Assembly: GCA_004369085.1 (NCBI GenBank)
Contig: ML210146.1
Span: 992,001-1,056,000, forward strand
From: Coprinopsis marcescibilis
Taxonomy: Eukaryota > Basidiomycota > Agaricomycetes > Agaricales > Psathyrellaceae
DNA: 64,000 nt
Direction: 5' to 3'
Shown: piece after piece, positions 58,662 through 64,000 of the stretch
How positions within the stretch are numbered: the first letter of the stretch is position 1
How the letters are laid out: each line of letters begins with the position of its first letter
Position numbers and translations under genes: made by a program
Notes under the pieces: generated by a model
Told to the model about the DNA's origin: nothing
Database searches by the model: none
The model's input: only the letters and a program-made list of their open reading frames with translations

Positions 58662-59064
58662 AAGGATCTCGGTTTGTGACCTCTTCCGCTTTACCATTAT
58701 TGTGCCTGTTTCCCGGTGTTTTAACAACCTCCATGCATTATCTACGTTATTCTTTCTCAGCTCATATGTTTACTACAGCTCTTCTGATCAGTATCGAATT
58801 CTCCCGCAGACGCTCTGTTTAATTGCCCCACATACCCCGTACGATAATAGTGTGATTGGCTAGTTTATTGGCGGCTGATATAGAAATTGTGGTTGGATGT
58901 TTTCTGTGGGAACGCAGTGATGCTTGCTGGCAGGGCCCGGTAAAGCCGATGTGGTCCGATTGGTAAGGAATCTATAAAATTATATGTTTAGGGACTGCTA
59001 CCTCTCTCCCTCTTCCCATTTCATTCTCCCCTCCCATCTCTTCCGCCCCCTTTGACAGTTTAGA
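58662..59064. other. Intergenic spacer with YHM2 promoter (403 bp)
   Basis: The left half is the 3' UTR of the coiled-coil gene. The right half carries a reversed CCAAT box (ATTGG at about 58959), TATAAAA at 58973-58979 and a long CT-rich tract (about 59000-59055) ending just before the YHM2 ATG. Confidence 0.6.
58973..58979 (+). promoter_or_regulatory. TATA box of YHM2
   Basis: TATAAAA lies 86 bp upstream of the ATG at 59065, followed by an uninterrupted pyrimidine-rich tract. This TATA plus CT-tract architecture is typical of strongly expressed fungal genes. An ATTGG (reverse CCAAT) sits about 10 bp further upstream. Confidence 0.65.
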
Positions 59065-60436
59065 ATGGGTGTTCAACGGGAACCAGGCCAAAAGGGCGTC
59101 AACTGGTCCAACATTGCAGTCGGTAAGCAGCAAAGCTCGCCGTGACACGATAGCGCACCCGCTGACCAGAGTTGCATGTTACAGGTGGCATCATGAACAT
59201 GGTATTTCTTCTACTTCTCGACGCGTTTGGACGTGTTGTTGACCATTTCAACGTCTCTTCTTGCCATGTAACAGTTTGTGAGTCCTTTTCCCAGTTCTAT
59301 GCTTGACGTATCATGGTTTCTGACCCCCGCTGCAGGAAGCAAGTCCATCCCGCTCACCGACAGGCGTCTATGAATATTAACATTTACTCCAGGTCACGAC
59401 GTTGGGACAACCTCTTGAGGTTCTGAAGACACAAATGGCGGCCAACCGCTCGCAGACCATGCTCCAAGCACTCAAGAGCGTGTGGGCCCGTGGTGGTGCC
59501 GTCGGCTTCTACCAAGGTCTTATCCCGTGGGCCTGGATTGAGGCTTCAACGAAGGGTGCTGTGTTGGTTTTCACTGCGTCTGAAGTTGAGAGTGCTACGC
59601 TCGCTGCCGGAATCAACCCGGGATTAGCTGGTTTGCTCGGTGGAATGACTGGTGGTATTGCGCAAGCATATGCTACTATGGGTAAGCGCACATCAAAGCT
59701 ATAAGCTGTGGAATGCTGTATTGACCCTTATCAGGATTCACGACCTGCATGAAGACTGCTGAAATCACCCGTGCCAAGACCGCAGCTACTGGAATCAAAC
59801 CCCCATCCACCTGGGCCGTCTTCGGCGATATCTACAGGAGAGAAGGCCTTGCTGGTGTTAACAAGGGTGTCAATGCTGTTGCCGTCCGACAGTGCACAAA
59901 TTGGGGTTCCCGGTAAGTGATCGCTGTCATCATAAATGTTACTTCTCCCTCATGATATCTCAGAATGGGTTTCGCGCGTTTGGCGGAGGATATGATCCGC
60001 AAGGTCAAGGGCAAGAGTGAAAACGAGAGTCTCGGTGCCGTCGATAAGATCGTCGCATCATCTATTGGTGGTGCGCTTGCTACCTGGAACCAACCTATTG
60101 AGGTCATCCGTGTTGAGGTGCGTGGCTCCTTACTCTGGTATCTGCAAGTGTTCTGATGATATCTTCGTGACGGTAGATGCAAAGCATGGCCAAGGGCGCT
60201 GCCGCTGACGCTAACCGTCCCGCCAAGTTGACCATTGCCAACACCCTCAAATATATCTACCAACAAAACGGCCTCAAGGGCCTCTATCGCGGTGTTACCC
60301 CTCGAATTGGTCTTGGTATCTGGCAAACCGTTTGCATGGTCTCATTTGCAGACTATGTCAAGGTTTGGTACGTCGATTCCTGCTGAGCGATCATCGGAGA
60401 AAGTGCTCAATGTTCTTTTACAGGGTCAAGAGTTAA
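59065..60436 (+). CDS. YHM2: Mitochondrial citrate/2-oxoglutarate carrier Yhm2
   Basis: An inner-membrane carrier exchanging citrate for oxoglutarate, supplying cytosolic reducing power. ATG at 59065 gives [19 protein letters not shown], then GGIMNM. The family continues F-E-V-T-T-L-G-Q, which here needs two 3-nt exons (59275-59277 and 59336-59338) before the exon at 59393. Then [129 protein letters not shown] and [15 protein letters not shown]. The last exon adds three residues and TAA at 60436. All three carrier repeats are present, in the Yhm2-specific form (TLGQPLE, MKTAEIT and WNQPIEV in place of classic Px[DE]xx[KR] spacing). Confidence 0.93.
59275..59277 (+). other. Putative 3-nt exon (Phe) in YHM2
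   Basis: TTT lies between GTAACAG and GTGAGT. Using it as an exon supplies the Phe of MNM-F-E-VTT. The upstream intron begins GTATTT after ATGAACATG and has a TTGACC branch-like site; the downstream intron (59278-59335) is 58 nt. Confidence 0.55.
59336..59338 (+). other. Putative 3-nt exon (Glu) in YHM2, followed by a GC-AG intron
   Basis: GAA follows CTGCAG and precedes GCAAGT, the preferred 5' splice site of GC-AG introns. The intron 59339-59392 (54 nt) contains ATTAAC as branch site and ends CTCCAG. The exon supplies the Glu that is invariant before VTTLGQPLE, including in budding yeast Yhm2. Confidence 0.55.
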
Positions 60437-60689
60437 TAGGAGGTCTCAGGAGACTGGCTAGCTTAGATGGTTTTTATATTACATATTTTCTAGAGTATTT
60501 GCACATATATCCGGTCTTAAGAATGGATAGAACGCGTGCGACAGTATCTGTGAAAGAAAGCACATTGGGTCCGGCTCGGTAATCTCGGTAACATTTGTAT
60601 CCGCTTGCCTGGTACCCCACATTTCCTCTTAAACCCCCGTCAGCAAGGACGTGTCAGAGCCTTGCATCTTCTCCCTTCGGTCTACAATC

Positions 60690-61571
60690 ATGAACGCTTC
60701 CAAGAAACAGATTCACCCTCTTCTGGCCAAGTACTTGACCCAGCTTGCCTTGCATCCGCTCAGAACCAAGGCATTGACCACAGGCACGTCAGCAACCCAT
60801 TCACACAGCGAACCGAATACTAAGTTCAGCCTTAGGAACCGTATGCATCCTACAGGAGGTCATTGGAAGCCATTTGGCAGGCGTACCGGCAAAAACCACC
60901 AAGGGTTCGCCAGCCGTGATACAGGTACTGGAATCGGTACACATTAACCTCAAAGCTGTCAATATGGGTATCTATGGATTCCTGGTCTCGGCTCCCCTCA
61001 GCCACGTTCTCGTCGGCCAGCTCCAGAAAGCCTTTGCCGGCAAAGACTCGCCTGCAGCAAAGGTTGGCCAGATTCTCGCCAACAACTTGCTCGTGGCCCC
61101 TGTTCAAACCGCAGGTGCGCAATAGGCCTTTCCAGACTGTTCTCGCGTAACTAATGCGTGTCGCATCCAGCTTTCCTGGCCTCGATGGCTGTCATCAACG
61201 GCGCAACCTCGCTAGACACCATCATCAAGACCATTCGAGGCGGATTCTTCTCCGTTATCCGGGTAATGCTCCGCTGTTTTCATCTAGATACAAACCGAAC
61301 TTCTGACACCTATTTTTAAGATATCCTGGCTCGTTTCACCCATTTCCCTCACAATTGCACAGAAATTCATCCCTGTCGAGCTTTGGGTCCCATTCTTTAC
61401 CGCTGTTCAGTTTGTTCTGGGCGTAAGTAGCCCCTATTCGTACTGTGCTTTCTTCCGGATCTGACGTTAAGGCTCTCGCAGACATATTTCAACTTCCGCG
61501 TCAAGAAGTTGCAACTGGCCGCCGCTCGCAAGAAGGAGCAGGACAAGAAGGACGAGGACAAATCTTCATAA
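60690..61571 (+). CDS. Mpv17/PMP22 family membrane protein (PXMP2-like)
   Basis: A four-helix channel-like protein of the peroxisomal or inner mitochondrial membrane. ATG at 60690 gives MNASKKQIHPLLAKYL, TQLALHPLRTKALTT, the PMP22 opening. Exon 2 joins through a GC-AG intron (60784-60835) to give GTVCILQEVIGSHLAGVPAK. Then come NMGIYGFLVSAPLSHVLVGQ, GQILANNLLVAPVQTA, AFLASMAVINGATSLDTII, the family signature WLVSPISLTIAQKFIPVELW, FFTAVQFVLGTYFNFRVKK and a Lys-rich tail ending DEDKSS at 61571. Five exons, about 235 aa. The Lys-rich C-terminus and the block order favour the peroxisomal PXMP2 branch over Sym1/Mpv17, which is inference. Convergent with TRS85, 44 bp between stops. Confidence 0.85.
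60784..60835 (+). other. GC-AG intron in the Mpv17/PMP22 gene
   Basis: The donor is ACAG/GCACGT and the acceptor CTTAG, length 52 nt, with ACTAAG as branch region. It joins ACC ACA G to GA ACC GTA and restores T-T-G-T-V-C-I-L-Q-E-V, matching the family. The only GT alternative (60786) needs a different acceptor and inserts three non-conserved residues. Confidence 0.7.
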
Positions 61572-61615
61572 ACAGTCGTTTATATGTGCGCACACCAATG
61601 TACTGTATATACCCC

Positions 61616-64000
61616 CTACTCCCAATAACTGTGAACTTCAACGCAAGGACTAGCCGAAGCGGGATGCTCCTGGGTATACGTCCGCCTCTTTACCGAGCTT
61701 AAATCAGAGGATGGCTCGATGATAAGTTCAGTTTCCAAAACGAAAGGGGCGATGGTGTACAACCCGGGTCGATCTACAAAAAGCTTGGGCTGCAGAACGA
61801 CTTGCTCTCCTGGAGAAAGTGTCGCGCGAAAAGTCAACCTCCCTGAATATGGCGCACTGCTGGGCAAAACCCTATTGAAGGATCGTAAGATATCTGAAGC
61901 AGGATTTTTAGGGGCGGACGTACATTGAATCCGGGGATGTGTGCAGATGGTCACCGGGCTTCAGCTTCATTGTTACCCGAGAATCATAAAGAGGGGAATT
62001 GTTGCGGACGATGATGTTCACGGCAGCGTGACATGGTCTAGGGGTGTAAGGATGAACAAGGGTTGGGTCAGGGAAAGAACACAGGTGAACACACCCTTTG
62101 TCAAAGTTGTGGATAATCTTATTCTCCTCAACGGTGGCAACTGTGGGATCAGTGTCGGCGTTCCACACACTTGTACGGATTCCTTCAACAAGTTCGGCCT
62201 TTTCCCTCACAGTCTCGGCGTAGATACTCCGCTTAACCTTGGAATTCTCCAAATTGTAGATGATTTGGTCCAATGGACCATGGCAAGAGCCCAGCGGGAT
62301 ACCGTATACCGTCATGTAGCCCTTTCGCTTTTCTCTTGGGATTTCCCAAAAAACGACGATGTCGACGCTCGCAGGGTTGTTCAGCGGGAATATACAGGCA
62401 TGCGTCTCTTCCGGTATGTGGGGATGCTGCAACCTTTCGAGTTGTGACGCAAATCGTTGTTTTCCTGTTTGTATCAGGCCCCACAGACTGTCCGAATGTA
62501 ATGATCGTCTCTAAAGACGCATCGATGAGTATGAAGTGCGACGAGAGAAGAAATGTGGTCAGCATTTACACTGATAGCGTGACTGCAAATCAAGTCAACT
62601 TCTGGAGGTTCTAGGGATTCCGCCATTTTCCCTCGCAGAACATCGTCCAAATTCTTGACCAAGAAGTCCAGACATTCCTTCTTTCCGGATCCATCAAGCC
62701 ATTGTTCCGAGCCGAGGATGAAGCTTGCTGATTGGAGAGGTGCTATGGAACTAGAGGTGAAATGAGAATCATTGCTATCAACAGAACCAAATTTCGTACG
62801 TGTGTTGCGTGTCAACCCCTCTACATTTCCAGATAAGGCTGATCGTGGATATTTGGGTTATACAGATGGTGGAAGATGATGAAAGGGACGCGGATTCAAG
62901 ACTCAAAGTGAATGCATGGTCACGGGACCGAGATGGTGTGGTAGAGACGGTGAAATCCAGGAGAGCTTGGACGTCGAACGTCCTCGAAAGCTGTGTACAA
63001 TGGAAAGGCTGGGACATTGACTGGTGTGCGGAAGGCCTGGCGTTTAATCACTAAGAGCGGTGTATGGGACAAATACTGACCTCGCGGAACACAATGGAAA
63101 TGAAGATTTCGTGAGTGCCTGGTCGCTCAGCGTGAACCAACGCTATTACGGTTATGCTTGAATCGGGTTCTAGTGGATTCCCAAGTTGGATTTGATGAGG
63201 ATCGGATGGTTTTAGAGAATTTCGCGATTTAACTATTTCGGAATCCGAGCTCGCTGAGATACCCTGTTAGCTAGGTCTGACGACACAAACCCAGATTAAC
63301 TTACTATAAATTGGTGCATCTTCTGAGCCAACCCACACTTCCTGCTCGCCGCCAGAGAGAAACCAAAGTTCGCCCACAGGCCGATCCCCAGTGTTAGTTA
63401 TCGAAATCTGCAATTCAAAGATTTCGCCTTGCTTGAAGACGAGCTCTCTGTCGTCAACAAACGCCACGGACACCTTATTCACTGCCTTCACAATGTTGAC
63501 CTTGAGAAGAACATCAGGAGCATATGTGGCATTCTGCCTCTGCTGCAAAGTGTCGTGAAGGCGGCGTCCAGTAGAGGCGAGTGACTCTGTAACTGGGAGG
63601 ATGTTTAGAAAGTCGTATCTGACATTGGAAACAATCAACGAGGCCGGCTGAAGGGTCTTTACGGCGATTGGCACCTAAAATGGCGGTATGAGCAAAGCCG
63701 CAAGGTGTGAGATATGTCGCCCACCGTTCGAGATTCCTTTGCGTTCAAGGTTAATTCACCGATAATGTCCACTTCCACCAACGATTGAATGGGAATTGGT
63801 TGATCACCTAAACCGTTGGCTTCCAATTCGACAGTCAAATTGGTGAGCTCGACATCAGTATCCAAAGGATTGCAGAGAGCTAGGTCTACCCAAAATGTTT
63901 CTAAATAGGAGGTGGTCAGTGTACTAGCAGGGCAACATGGCGTATAAGGTCTTACCACCAGCGGAAACCTTCTTCTCAGAGATTAGACCATCCTTCTTTC
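61616..64000 (-). CDS. TRS85: Trs85/TRAPPC8, C-terminal part (runs off the right edge)
   Basis: Trs85 directs the TRAPPIII complex, a GEF for the Rab Ypt1, to autophagy and endosomal recycling. Only the C-terminal beta-sandwich part is in the window; the N-terminus lies beyond 64000. Read leftwards: KKVSAGETFWVDLALCNPLD, VELTNLTVELEANG (Ig-like strand region), VEVDIIGELTLNAKESRTV, TLQPASLIVSNVRYDFLNIL, VTESLASTGRRLHDTLQQRQ, YAPDVLLKVNIVKAVNKV, LVFKQGEIFELQISITNTGD, then ACIFPLNNPASVDIVVFWEI, CHAAVNIIVRNNSPLYDSRV and a last exon LRSFNRVLPSSAPYSGRLTF. The stop is at 61616. At least nine exons visible. TRAPPC8 is preferred over Trs120 from the FWV...NPL...NLTV and RPVSELW-like blocks; fairly sure. 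Confidence 0.72.

Noticed and set aside
60784..60870. Apparent frameshift near the start of the Mpv17/PMP22 gene
   Set aside because: The frame is fully restored by a GC-AG intron at 60784-60835, giving family-matching residues, so the gene is judged intact.

Overview
The window is gene-dense nuclear DNA of a filamentous basidiomycete, most likely an agaricomycete. Nearly every gene is cut by short GT-AG introns of about 50-60 nt with CTRAY-like branch sites. Intergenic gaps are small, genes lie on both strands with no operon logic, and the proteins that can be read are typical mushroom-type orthologues. No transposon, rRNA, CRISPR array or virus-like sequence was seen, and no tRNA was recognised by eye. 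Exon boundaries were deduced by hand from splice signals and protein conservation. They should be read as models, and all starts given are ATG codons.

Layout, left to right. 1-5.1 kb: two unrecognised proteins (the first cut by the window edge) and a TM198-like membrane protein. 5.2-10 kb: a mitochondrial-type DEAD-box helicase and an SP-family sugar transporter. 10.2-21.8 kb: a tightly packed housekeeping block: MIM2, a PPR protein, a PPIL2-type U-box cyclophilin, ESCRT-III VPS20, a mitochondrial-type PP2C, gamma-glutamyltranspeptidase, prefoldin 6 and mitoribosomal uS17. Three convergent pairs here have stop codons only 7-16 bp apart. 22-28.2 kb: a DHA1 drug/polyamine-type MFS carrier, WRAP73 and an epoxide hydrolase. 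28.6-31 kb: an m-AAA protease subunit. 31.3-34.8 kb: a Dal5-type anion permease followed by the urease accessory gene ureD, the only pair with a possible shared metabolic theme (nitrogen scavenging). 35-46.1 kb: BYR4/BFA1, NRDE2, NIP7 and SEC39. 46.6-55.2 kb: a Ser-rich unknown, CGR1, VPS18 and an SHB17-type phosphatase. 55.3-64 kb: a long coiled-coil protein, the YHM2 citrate/oxoglutarate carrier, an Mpv17/PMP22 protein and the C-terminal part of TRS85 (continues off the right edge).

The genes do not form one pathway or a biosynthetic cluster. Mitochondrial functions (MIM2, PPR, PP2C, uS17m, m-AAA, YHM2, helicase) and membrane traffic (VPS20, VPS18, SEC39, TRS85) recur, but this looks like ordinary fungal gene order. 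The most unusual signals are in gene structure. YHM2 appears to contain two consecutive 3-nt exons, one of them bounded by a GC-AG intron. The sugar transporter has a 9-nt microexon. The Mpv17 gene has another GC-AG intron. VPS18 starts with a 13-nt coding exon, and VPS20 has a stop-free intron that preserves frame if retained. I see no convincing new multi-gene system.
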